Origin: Chlamydiota bacterium
GTDB taxonomy: Bacteria; Chlamydiota; Chlamydiia; Chlamydiales; Rhabdochlamydiaceae
Length of the DNA stretch: 5,762 nt
Assembly: GCA_011065225.1 (NCBI GenBank)
Contig: JAAKFC010000101.1
Location: 1-5,762, forward strand
Direction of reading: 5' to 3'
Shown here: positions 1-5,641 of the stretch, one piece after another
How the letters are laid out: each line of letters opens with the position of its first letter
How positions within the stretch are numbered: the stretch's first letter is position 1
The notes under the pieces: model-generated
Database searches by the model: none
Told to the model about the DNA's origin: nothing
What the model saw: only the letters and a program-made list of their open reading frames with translations
Position numbers and translations under genes: made by a program

Positions 1-201
1 CATAGCGCCAGGTTCAGTGACATTTGCCTCACCAAAAACGCGCATGCTTACAGTCAGATCGGTTGCACTTATGATGATTTGTCCATTATCGGCTTCGATG
101 AGAATATTAGCCAAAATCGGGATGGAGGGCTTGGTAGGAACGATGCTCTGAATTTTGCCGATGAGCCTTGTGAAATCTAGACGTTTTAGTTGCATTTTCA
201 T
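1..201 (-). CDS. dnaN: DNA polymerase III beta sliding clamp, N-terminal part (runs off the left edge)
   Basis: The clamp encircles DNA as a dimer and tethers the replicative polymerase, so it acts at the replication fork in the cytoplasm. Only the first 67 codons are here; the full protein is usually about 370 residues. The reading starts MKMQLKRLDF and contains KIQSIVPTKPSIPIL, then ILIEADNG, then ISATDLTVSMR. This is the classic start of clamp domain 1, with the ATDL motif that follows the first beta strands, and it looks much like the chlamydial protein as I remember it. I chose the ATG at 201-199 because a strong ribosome binding site sits 7 nt upstream. The in-frame ATG two codons later (195-193) is less well spaced. 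The gene lies downstream of the large U-box/Sel1 gene on the same strand, but more than 800 bp away and with its own promoter, so it is probably transcribed independently. Confidence 0.94.
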   Translation of the reverse strand, partial: MKMQLKRLDFTRLIGKIQSIVPTKPSIPILANILIEADNGQIIISATDLTVSMRVFGEANVTEPGAM

Positions 202-208
202 GGGATAT

Positions 209-213
209 CTCCT
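209..213 (-). promoter_or_regulatory. Ribosome binding site of dnaN
   Basis: The minus strand reads AGGAG with a 7-nt spacer before the ATG at 201-199. This spacing fits the first ATG rather than the second (195-193), so it decides the start of dnaN. Confidence 0.8.
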
Positions 214-231
214 GTGTTCAATAGATGTTCA

Positions 232-260
232 AAGATAACGAAAAAGGACCCTTTCGTCAA
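232..260 (-). promoter_or_regulatory. Sigma70/sigma66-type promoter for dnaN
   Basis: On the minus strand a -35 box TTGACG (260-255) is followed by a 17-bp spacer and a -10 box TATCTT (237-232). That is five of six and four of six matches to consensus with ideal spacing. A transcript starting near 225 would have a leader of about 24 nt carrying the AGGAG ribosome binding site. This is the best promoter I see in the window. It lies between the transposase remnant and dnaN, so dnaN probably does not depend on read-through from the large upstream gene. No transcript data are available. Confidence 0.6.
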
Positions 261-324
261 GGAGACGCCGAAGAGCTGGTGAATGAGTTTGAAGTGGTCC
301 CTTTTGTCTAGACCAAAATTCCTC

Positions 325-450
325 ATTTTTTTTAAGCCATTCAAGTTCCATCTTAAGACACCTGATTTGTTTAAATAATTTCTCTGGCCGAGTATTTCCT
401 CTACTAAATCCTTCTTGGTGTTTGGGGCAAGCAAACCCACCTTCAAAAGA
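325..450 (-). mobile_element. Remnant of an IS3-type transposase OrfA (C-terminal leucine-zipper part)
   Basis: In a minus-strand open frame spanning 651-229, the part from about 450 to 325 reads SFEGG near its start and ends with EKLFKQIRCLKMELEWLKKN. That ending is the hallmark C-terminus of IS3-family OrfA proteins, usually written as ELYKQIGQLKVELDWLKKK. Leucines fall every seven residues (at about 375, 354 and 333), as in the OrfA dimerising zipper. A run of eight A (333-326) follows, where IS3 elements often carry their frameshift signal, but here the -1 frame stops at once. No helix-turn-helix, no OrfB DDE catalytic part and no terminal inverted repeats are visible, so this is a dead fragment. 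The rest of the 140-codon open frame looks like chance antisense to the plus-strand pseudogene. Family is moderately sure; the exact boundaries are not. Confidence 0.6.
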
Positions 451-908
451 CTTTGGACTTCTTTTCAAAAAGAGATCCAAGAATATGGGGAGTGGAAAGG
501 CTTTGCCGCCACAGCCATTCAAATGGGATGTCCTGGCATAGTTGACGTCTATCGGGGATGTGAAAACTGACGCTACACACTCGTTGATTCTGACAACCGC
601 AGGCTCGTCGACTACAGTAAACCCGAAATTCTCAAAACCGAGCTCACACACGCAGCATTGTATTTTCGAAGAGCACGCAAGGACCTCTTTCTAGAAGGAG
701 ATCCCCCTCAAAGTGCATGGCCCCAAACAAAATCACATTTTTACATACTTGCGCACCCACCGCAAAAAAAAAACTTGCAGGCGTGCACTTTTTCACTAAT
801 GTAAAGAATCTGAAAGGGACAGAAATCCTTCTTCCCAAAAATCTAGAAAGAGGGGAGGCAGCCTTCTCCAGCATTACGTACGAAGGAAAAATCCTCCCCG
901 CTATGTAG
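442..908 (+). pseudogene. Decayed plus-strand gene of unknown function, broken by a TGA and an A10 frameshift
   Basis: A protein-like reading runs on the plus strand in three pieces. Piece one (about 442-567) includes FQKEIQEYGEWKGFAATAIQ and ends at TGA 568-570. Piece two continues in the same frame from 571, with RYTLVDSDNRRLVDYSKPEI and ARKDLFLEGDPPQ, to a run of ten A (764-773). Beyond it that frame closes at 802-804, while the next frame carries on as KLAGVHFFTNVKNLKGTEIL to TAG 906-908. Adding one A, or removing two, would join pieces two and three. I recognise no family, and no start codon or ribosome binding site is evident: the frame is closed at 376-378 and its 5' part runs into the transposase scrap. 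The stop lies about 40 bp from the ancestral stop of the large minus-strand gene, a normal convergent arrangement, which supports this strand being the true coding one. The third piece could still be expressed from the ATG at 717 (63 codons), but nothing favours that. Confidence 0.45.
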
Positions 909-948
909 CTTTTTTCCGAAGTCCCTTTTACTTGGGTTTTTTGGGAAT

Positions 949-1022
949 CTATACACATTCCGATTTGTGCCCTTGCTCCGCTGCTTTTGAGAACCATTCG
1001 GCAGCGGTTTTAACGTCCTGGG
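949..1022 (-). pseudogene. Out-of-frame last Sel1 repeat of the large upstream gene
   Basis: Just beyond the stop of the 1458-aa gene, a different minus-strand frame reads VTQD, then KTAAEWFSKAAEQGHKSECV, and ends at TAG 951-949. This is an ordinary half of a Sel1-like repeat in the style of the adjacent array (compare VTQDDETAA and WYSKAAKQGH inside the gene). The protein ends ...YRTGIK, where sister repeats have GIGVTQD. Codons GGT ATA then AAG TGA stand where GGT ATA GGG GTG is expected, so one base has been lost near 1024-1028 and the tail of about 25 residues is cut off. It is probably not translated now, and it marks the ancestral C-terminus. Confidence 0.7.
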
Positions 1023-2456
1023 TCACTTTATACCTGTCCTGTATTTGGAGTGCCATTTGGCAGCGGTTTCATCGTCCTGGGTCACCCCTATGCCGTATTT
1101 ATAGCAAACTCCGAGACTGAACGAAGCAAAGGAATGCCCTTGCTTCGCTGCTTCTGAGTACCATTTGGCAGCGGTTTCATCGTTCTGGATCACCCCTTTG
1201 CCGTTTTCATAGCAATCTCCGAGATAGTGCTGAGCATCGGCATGCCCTTGCTTCGCTGCTTTTGAGTACCATTCGGCAGCGGTTTCATATTTCTTGGTCA
1301 CCCCTATGCCATTTTTATAGCATTGTCCGAGATAGCACTGAGCATCGGCATGCCCTTGCTTCGCTGCTTTTAAGTACCAATTGACAGCGGTGTTAGTTTT
1401 CTTGGGCACCCCTATGCCGTTTTCATAGAAAAACCCGAGCCAGAACTGAGCATCGGAATCTCCTTGCTCCGCTGCTTTTGAGTACCACTCGGTAGCGATT
1501 TTAGTGTCCTGGGTCACCCCTATGCCTTGCTCCGCTGCTTTTAAGTACCAATTGACAGCGGTGTTAGTTTTCTTGGGCACCCCTCTGCCAATTGCGTAGA
1601 AAATTCCGAGTTTGAACTGAGCATTGACTTGTCTCCACGCTGCTGCTTTTGAGTACCATTTGGCAGCGGTTTCATCGTTCTGGATCACCCCTTTGCCGTT
1701 TTCATAGCAAACTCCGAGGTTGAACTGAGCATCGGCATGCCCTTGCTTCGCTGCTTTCGAATACCAATTGGCAGCGGTTTTATCGTCCTGGATCACCCCT
1801 ATGCCGTTTTCATAGCAAACTCCGAGATTGCACTGAGCATCGGCATGCCCTTGCTTCGCTGCTTTTGAGAACAATTCGGCAGCGGCTTTATCATCCTGGA
1901 TTACCCCTCTGCCGTATACGTAGCAAGTTCCGAGGTTGAACTGAGCATCGGCATGCCATTGCTTCGCTGCTTTTGAGTAGCATTCGGCAGCAGTTTTATC
2001 ATTCTTGGGCACCCCTTTGCCCTTTTCATAGCAAACTCCGAGGTTGAACTGAGCATCGGCATGCCCTTGCTCCGCTGCTTTTGAGAACCATTTGGCAGCG
2101 GTTTCATCGCTCTGGTTCACCCCTATGCCGCGCATGTAGAAAACTCCGAGACTGCACTGAGTATCGGCATCTCCTTGCTCCACGACTTTGAGAAGATGAC
2201 GGGCGATCATCGTTTCAAACTTGTAACAAATAGTCCCATGGTTATGCCCACTTGAAGCCGCTTTAGCAAACCATTCGGCAGCAGTTTTATCGTCCTGGGT
2301 CACCCCTATCCCTTTTTCATAGCACTTACCTAGTTGGTATTCAGCTTCAGCTTCTCCCTGAGCAGCAGCCTTGCGGAACCAAACAATTGCGGCAGGGATA
2401 TTCTTTTTCACACAATCGCCCTTCAGGTAGAGTTTTCCTAAGGAATTTTGAGAGTT
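1023..2456 (-). repeat. Sel1-like repeat zone C (residues about 982-1458)
   Basis: This is a tandem array of about fourteen units of roughly 108 bp, coding for repeats of the type HADAQFNLGVCYENG followed by KTAAKWYSKAAKQG. Consensus LG..Y..G.GV and A..W..KAA positions are well kept, and most units have Cys before the Tyr. Three units are damaged: residues 1051-1077 have lost the LG..Y..G.GV half, residues 1291-1313 lack about 15 residues, and the last unit (1423-1458) is fused and frameshifted. Long identical blocks occur, for example 1155-1215 with 1650-1710 (61 bp) and 1362-1413 with 1533-1584 (52 bp). This points to recent duplication or gene conversion. Confidence 0.9.
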
Positions 2457-5399
2457 GGCATTTCCCAGTTCCGCGGCTTTTATATATAACTCGATGCCAG
2501 TAGCCAGGTTTGTCTCTCCTCCACGGTTAAGGTAAGTGTTGCCCAGCCTTGTCAAACCACTTGCGTTTCCCAATTCAGCTGCCTTAGTAAAGTATTTGAT
2601 TGCGGTAACTTTATTTTTCTTTACTCCATCCCCGTACAGGTAGTAGTCGCCTATTTCTATCAAATCACTTGCGTTTCCCAATTCAGCTGCCTTAGTAAAG
2701 TATTCGATTGCGGTAACTTTATTTTTCTTTACTCCATACCCGTGCTGGTGGCATTTGCCTATTTCTATCAAACCACCTGCGTTTCCCAATTCAGCTGCCT
2801 TAGTAAAGTATTCGATTGCGGTAACTGAGCTCCTTTCTACTCCATCCCCGTTCAGGTGGCATTTGCCCAGCCTTGTCAAACCACTTGCGTTTCCCAATTC
2901 AGCTGCCTTAGTAAAGTATTCGATTGCGGTAACTGAGCTCCTTTCTACTCCATCCCCGTTCAGGTGGCGGTCACCCATTGCTATCAAAGTCCATGTGTCT
3001 CCCAGTTCAGCTGCTTTAGTGAAGCATTCGATTACGATAGGGCTGTTTCCCCACTGCTCCAGGTAGTGGTAGCCCATTTCCATCAAAGCCTCTGCGTCTC
3101 CCAGTTCAACTACCTTAGTGTAGTATTTCCTTGCGGTAACTCTATTCCATTCTGCTCCTATCCCATACAGGTAGCAGTCACCTATTCTTATCAAAGCCTG
3201 TGCGTCTCCCAGTTCAGCTGCCTTAGTGTAGTATTTCATTGCGGTAACTGTGTTCCTTTTTACTCCTGTCCCGTACAGGTAGCTGGACCCTAGATCTCGA
3301 TGCGCCCGCGCAAATCCTTGTGCAGCAGATTCGCGGTACAATTTGACCGCGGTAGCGACGTCCTTTTCAACTCCTTGGCCATTGTCGTAGCAGAAACCAA
3401 GGAGGTATTGCCCCCTCGCAAATTTTTGTGCAGCAGATTCGCGGTACAATTTAACCGCGGCAGCGACGTCCTTTTTAATCCCTTCGCCCATGTGGTAGCA
3501 TTCACCGAGCTGTGTCAGAGCCATTAAATGGTTTTGCTTCGCCGCCTGAGTGTAGTATTCCACTGCTCGTTTTTTATCTAGTGGAATACTCAGACCTCGA
3601 TGGTAACAAATTCCTAGAAGATATTGTGCTTCCGCATCTTCTGCTTTAGAATGATCGAAAAGAATCTTAACGTCTGCTTCAGTTATCGGTTTTCCCGGAG
3701 AGAAAGAATCCAAACATGAGAGTTGAGAGACTTTTTGCAAAAGAGCTCGCCCTTGTGGAGATAATGCATTCCAAAGTTGAGAAGACTTAATCGACATTCC
3801 CGCATTCTTAGGTGTTAGGTTGTTATTAGCTGGATCGGCCTGGAGGCGGCGCTTTTGAAAAAACTTCTCAATCATGTCTTGAAGTACTTTATTCGGATGC
3901 AGATCTTTTTCCGTTATTATCTCCCTCGTGATCGGATCTGTCCCCACTTCTCGGATGTGAGTGATAATTGCAAAACGCTCATAGGAGTCGCCAACAGGGG
4001 TGGAAACAGGATCGACCATCGGTTGACCTGTAATGGGACATAGAAAATTTTCAGGGATCTCAGGGGCAGAATCTTGAGAAGGGCTAGCTACAAGTATCTC
4101 GTCCAAGAAGTTGTTCATCTGCTTAGAGAGCAGATTCTTCAAGTGCTCCAAGTTGCATGCTTTTGCCTCGAAATCAGTTCTTTCCTGTTCTATAGATTCC
4201 TTTTCGAGGAGCACTTGACGCCGCTCTTTGGCTAAAGCTGTCGAATGCAGATCCACCTGCTGGACAAGTCGTTGTTCCCTAATCTCAAGGGCTTTCATCC
4301 TTTGGTTGAGCTCTTGTTCTTCTCGAATTTTTTCGTCCCAAAGAGGGGCGCTTTCTTGAGCAAATTGCCGCGTCCACTGCTCGATGAGTTGGGGATTCTC
4401 TTCAATCTGGTTGAAGAAACCCCGAATGTTCTTGTGGGTTTCACGGGCATTGATGAACAAAAGGGCTGTAATTGCTTTGTCTTTAATTGCGGGGTTGGAA
4501 TGGAGGCAATGGAGATGCTGCACGGCTCGATAGCGGACTTTCCAATAGGAACGACTAGCAAAGCGGCCACCACGTAGATTGGCGAGTTCTATAAGGCCAT
4601 CCAGAGCTTTGGATTGGATTGTGGGAGATCCTCTGCGAATCAAATCAGCATAGAGTTCCACACTTCCTAGAGCGATCTCTGGATTTTCCTGTGATAAATG
4701 AGAAATATCAGCTGCCAATATGTTAAAAGCATTTTCATCCTCAGTATGGAGACTCCCCATCCAGGAAATGAAGAGGAGGTTCGCAAACCAGCTCTTGCCC
4801 AATTGGGTGCGGAGTCTATTAATGAGGTGGAAGGCTGTCCCAATACTTTGCTCTTTGATGATCACGATCATATCCTTAAAAAAACCTCTATAGTCGATCG
4901 ATTCCATCGACTTGAGAGCTTCCAAACAGCAAGTCACATTGAAACGGAGCGAGATCTGCGCATTGACCCTTTGCTGGTTCTTGTCGTGGGAAAGGTCGGT
5001 ATGAATCTTTGTGAGCTGCTCTTGAATCGATTGCATATTGAGCTTGCGTTGTTCTTGAAAGCACTTGAACGCCATGAGCTCAATAAAGAGACGCGCAGCT
5101 TGCGCAATCTCTCCCTTGAGTTCATCCTCGCATTGGATACTAAGATGGCTCAAGAGGTCAACGAGTCGGGAAGCAACTGGATAAGGGTTAGCATGTTGGT
5201 TTTCTAAAACCACACGGGCAACATGGTGGCGCCCTTCCTCGCATAAGCTTTTGCAAGTTTTTTTTGCCTCGAGAATCCTCCCATGGTCAATGTCTTCTTG
5301 GATCTGAGTCGTCAGCCTTAACAATTTTTCAAGATTTCCAGGGGCAGCTGCGTCTTGGAATACATGAGGGGTGGAGGTGCCTGTCTGGATTGCTTGCAT
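1023..5399 (-). CDS. Giant U-box and Sel1-like-repeat protein, predicted host-directed ubiquitin ligase
   Basis: The protein has 1458 residues. Residues 1-340 are helical with no family I recognise; about 230-320 has a HEAT/ARM-like rhythm. Residues 355-432 form a charged coiled coil. Residues 448-518 are a U-box, with PENFLCPI, MVDPV, GDSYER, TDPITR, the HPN turn and a closing helix. About 25 Sel1-like repeats (roughly 36 residues each) fill 588-1458. U-boxes bind charged E2 enzymes and pass ubiquitin to substrates; Sel1 solenoids bind partner proteins. No Sec signal peptide or membrane segment is evident. The polar N-terminus (MQAIQTGTSTPHVFQ) could suit type III secretion, which is inference. 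The start is ATG 5399-5397, with AGGAG 7 nt upstream. The gene sits alone between smpB and dnaN on their strand. The C-terminus is truncated by a frameshift. Domain calls are firm; ligase activity, secretion and target are unproven. Confidence 0.93.
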   Translation of the reverse strand: MQAIQTGTSTPHVFQDAAAPGNLEKLLRLTTQIQEDIDHGRILEAKKTCKSLCEEGRHHVARVVLENQHANPYPVASRLVDLLSHLSIQCEDELKGEIAQAARLFIELMAFKCFQEQRKLNMQSIQEQLTKIHTDLSHDKNQQRVNAQISLRFNVTCCLEALKSMESIDYRGFFKDMIVIIKEQSIGTAFHLINRLRTQLGKSWFANLLFISWMGSLHTEDENAFNILAADISHLSQENPEIALGSVELYADLIRRGSPTIQSKALDGLIELANLRGGRFASRSYWKVRYRAVQHLHCLHSNPAIKDKAITALLFINARETHKNIRGFFNQIEENPQLIEQWTRQFAQESAPLWDEKIREEQELNQRMKALEIREQRLVQQVDLHSTALAKERRQVLLEKESIEQERTDFEAKACNLEHLKNLLSKQMNNFLDEILVASPSQDSAPEIPENFLCPITGQPMVDPVSTPVGDSYERFAIITHIREVGTDPITREIITEKDLHPNKVLQDMIEKFFQKRRLQADPANNNLTPKNAGMSIKSSQLWNALSPQGRALLQKVSQLSCLDSFSPGKPITEADVKILFDHSKAEDAEAQYLLGICYHRGLSIPLDKKRAVEYYTQAAKQNHLMALTQLGECYHMGEGIKKDVAAAVKLYRESAAQKFARGQYLLGFCYDNGQGVEKDVATAVKLYRESAAQGFARAHRDLGSSYLYGTGVKRNTVTAMKYYTKAAELGDAQALIRIGDCYLYGIGAEWNRVTARKYYTKVVELGDAEALMEMGYHYLEQWGNSPIVIECFTKAAELGDTWTLIAMGDRHLNGDGVERSSVTAIEYFTKAAELGNASGLTRLGKCHLNGDGVERSSVTAIEYFTKAAELGNAGGLIEIGKCHQHGYGVKKNKVTAIEYFTKAAELGNASDLIEIGDYYLYGDGVKKNKVTAIKYFTKAAELGNASGLTRLGNTYLNRGGETNLATGIELYIKAAELGNANSQNSLGKLYLKGDCVKKNIPAAIVWFRKAAAQGEAEAEYQLGKCYEKGIGVTQDDKTAAEWFAKAASSGHNHGTICYKFETMIARHLLKVVEQGDADTQCSLGVFYMRGIGVNQSDETAAKWFSKAAEQGHADAQFNLGVCYEKGKGVPKNDKTAAECYSKAAKQWHADAQFNLGTCYVYGRGVIQDDKAAAELFSKAAKQGHADAQCNLGVCYENGIGVIQDDKTAANWYSKAAKQGHADAQFNLGVCYENGKGVIQNDETAAKWYSKAAAWRQVNAQFKLGIFYAIGRGVPKKTNTAVNWYLKAAEQGIGVTQDTKIATEWYSKAAEQGDSDAQFWLGFFYENGIGVPKKTNTAVNWYLKAAKQGHADAQCYLGQCYKNGIGVTKKYETAAEWYSKAAKQGHADAQHYLGDCYENGKGVIQNDETAAKWYSEAAKQGHSFASFSLGVCYKYGIGVTQDDETAAKWHSKYRTGIK
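2457..3311 (-). repeat. Sel1-like repeat zone B (residues about 697-981)
   Basis: Eight units of about 108 bp belong to a second subfamily, typified by LNGDGVERSSVTAIEYFTKA followed by AELGNASGL. They differ consistently from zone C units: Glu-Leu-Gly-Asn in place of Gln-Gly-His, and Val-Thr-Ala-Ile in place of the Lys-Thr-Ala-Ala core. One unit (residues 769-801) is short by three residues. The separate subfamily implies its own round of tandem expansion. Confidence 0.88.
2778..2968 (-). repeat. Perfect 83-bp direct repeat, offset 108 bp
   Basis: Positions 2778-2860 and 2886-2968 are identical over 83 bp and lie exactly one Sel1 unit apart. They encode the shared part of two neighbouring zone B units (NGDGVERSSVTAIEYFTKAA). 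Silent sites are identical too, so this is a recent duplication or conversion rather than protein-level selection alone. Confidence 0.92.
3312..3638 (-). repeat. Sel1-like repeat zone A (residues about 588-696)
   Basis: The first three units after the linker form a third subfamily. The second and third share KDVA.AVKLYRESAAQ and are very similar in DNA (around 3303-3360 and 3414-3474). The first unit (AEAQYLLGICYHRG) is the most diverged and probably the oldest. It caps the solenoid next to the linker that follows the U-box. Confidence 0.85.
3846..4058 (-). other. U-box domain coding segment (residues 448-518)
   Basis: The segment follows the order of eukaryotic U-boxes: IPENFLCPI, MVDPV, TPVGDSYER, a helix, TDPITREIIT, DLHPN, then VLQDMIEKF. 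It is especially close in pattern to the CHIP/STUB1 U-box, where the DPVTR proline and the first-loop isoleucine contact the E2; the counterparts here are Pro489 and Ile456. The second CHIP loop residue, a phenylalanine, is Gly458 here. That does not exclude E2 binding but may change E2 preference. U-boxes fold without zinc and have no catalytic cysteine, so Cys454 is not an active site. Confidence 0.92.
4104..4337 (-). other. Coiled-coil coding segment (residues about 355-432)
   Basis: The stretch is rich in Glu, Lys, Arg and Gln with regularly spaced Leu, Ile and Val (for example QRMKALEIREQRLVQQVDL and ERRQVLLEKESIEQER) and has no proline. It lies directly before the U-box. Many U-box ligases work as dimers, so this segment may dimerise the protein; that role is inferred. 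Confidence 0.7.
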
Positions 5400-5406
5400 G
5401 GTGTAA

Positions 5407-5411
5407 CTCCT
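5407..5411 (-). promoter_or_regulatory. Ribosome binding site of the U-box/Sel1 gene
   Basis: The minus strand reads TAAGGAG, with a 7-nt spacer to the ATG at 5399-5397. This supports that ATG as the true start. The same core and spacing are used by dnaN. Confidence 0.8.
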
Positions 5412-5524
5412 TAGTTCAACGAAAAATTAGAAGCATAGTGAAGAAAAAATTTTTCTTTGTAAAGGACTACCAACCTGAGTTTTGGCGATAAGATTTTGTG
5501 CTCTGACAGCTCCGCGAGATCGAA

Positions 5525-5545
5525 GCTAACTTGACTAAAGTTAGC
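5525..5545. other. Perfect 8-bp inverted repeat (hairpin)
   Basis: GCTAACTT (5525-5532) and AAGTTAGC (5538-5545) are perfect complements around a 5-nt loop. There is no T-run on either side, so it is not a standard intrinsic terminator. It could be an operator-like site, an RNA structure between the two genes, or chance. The word GCGAGAT also occurs just before it (5514-5520) and at its right end (5544-5550). Confidence 0.4.
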
Positions 5546-5641
5546 GAGATAGAGCGGGGGTGTTAGGGTGCAAAAGATATCGATGAAAATTCCAAGTTTA
5601 TGGCTGAGTCTGGTATATCCAACTTATTTTCTTACGAGCCC

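Larger units (their letters stand above)
5400..5641. other. Intergenic gap between smpB and the U-box/Sel1 gene
   Basis: The 242-bp gap has no open frame that looks coding. It carries the AGGAG site and a hairpin at 5525-5545. The best promoter guess on the minus strand is TTTACA (about 5465-5460), 17 bp, then CACTAT, whose -10 box is poor. I found no stem with a U-tract to end smpB transcription, so read-through from smpB into the large gene is possible. Confidence 0.4.

Noticed and set aside
198..446. An 82-codon minus-strand frame whose TGA overlaps the dnaN ATG, suggesting translational coupling
   Set aside because: No recognisable family and no start signal. It runs through the transposase scrap in the wrong frame, and dnaN has its own promoter and ribosome binding site, so the overlap is probably chance.
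229..651. A 140-codon minus-strand open frame as an intact gene
   Set aside because: Only its middle part (about 450-325) looks like protein (IS3 OrfA zipper). The start lacks a ribosome binding site and the first 65 residues are antisense to the more convincing plus-strand reading.
906..950. Bidirectional terminator between the convergent genes
   Set aside because: The T6 run near 936-941 has only a very short CCC/GGG stem beside it, too weak to call a terminator.
644..997. A 117-codon minus-strand open frame as a gene
   Set aside because: Its first codons overlap the Sel1 tail in the wrong frame and the rest is antisense to the plus-strand pseudogene; the residue pattern is not protein-like.
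2755..3293. Plus-strand open frames of about 100 codons across the repeat array
   Set aside because: They are antisense shadows of the Sel1 repeats and show the same 36-residue periodicity.
1023..3638. CRISPR array or satellite DNA as an explanation for the roughly 108-bp periodicity
   Set aside because: The units are diverged, have no unique spacers and stay in one open frame coding for Sel1 repeats.
4698..5207. A 169-codon plus-strand open frame opposite the N-terminal region
   Set aside because: It is antisense to a long, coherent minus-strand protein and has no ribosome binding site or family signature.
5433..5465. A firm promoter call (TTTACA, 17 bp, CACTAT) for the large gene
   Set aside because: The -10 box matches only three of six consensus bases, and the better TATGCT nearby is 20 bp from the -35 box; too weak to list as a feature.
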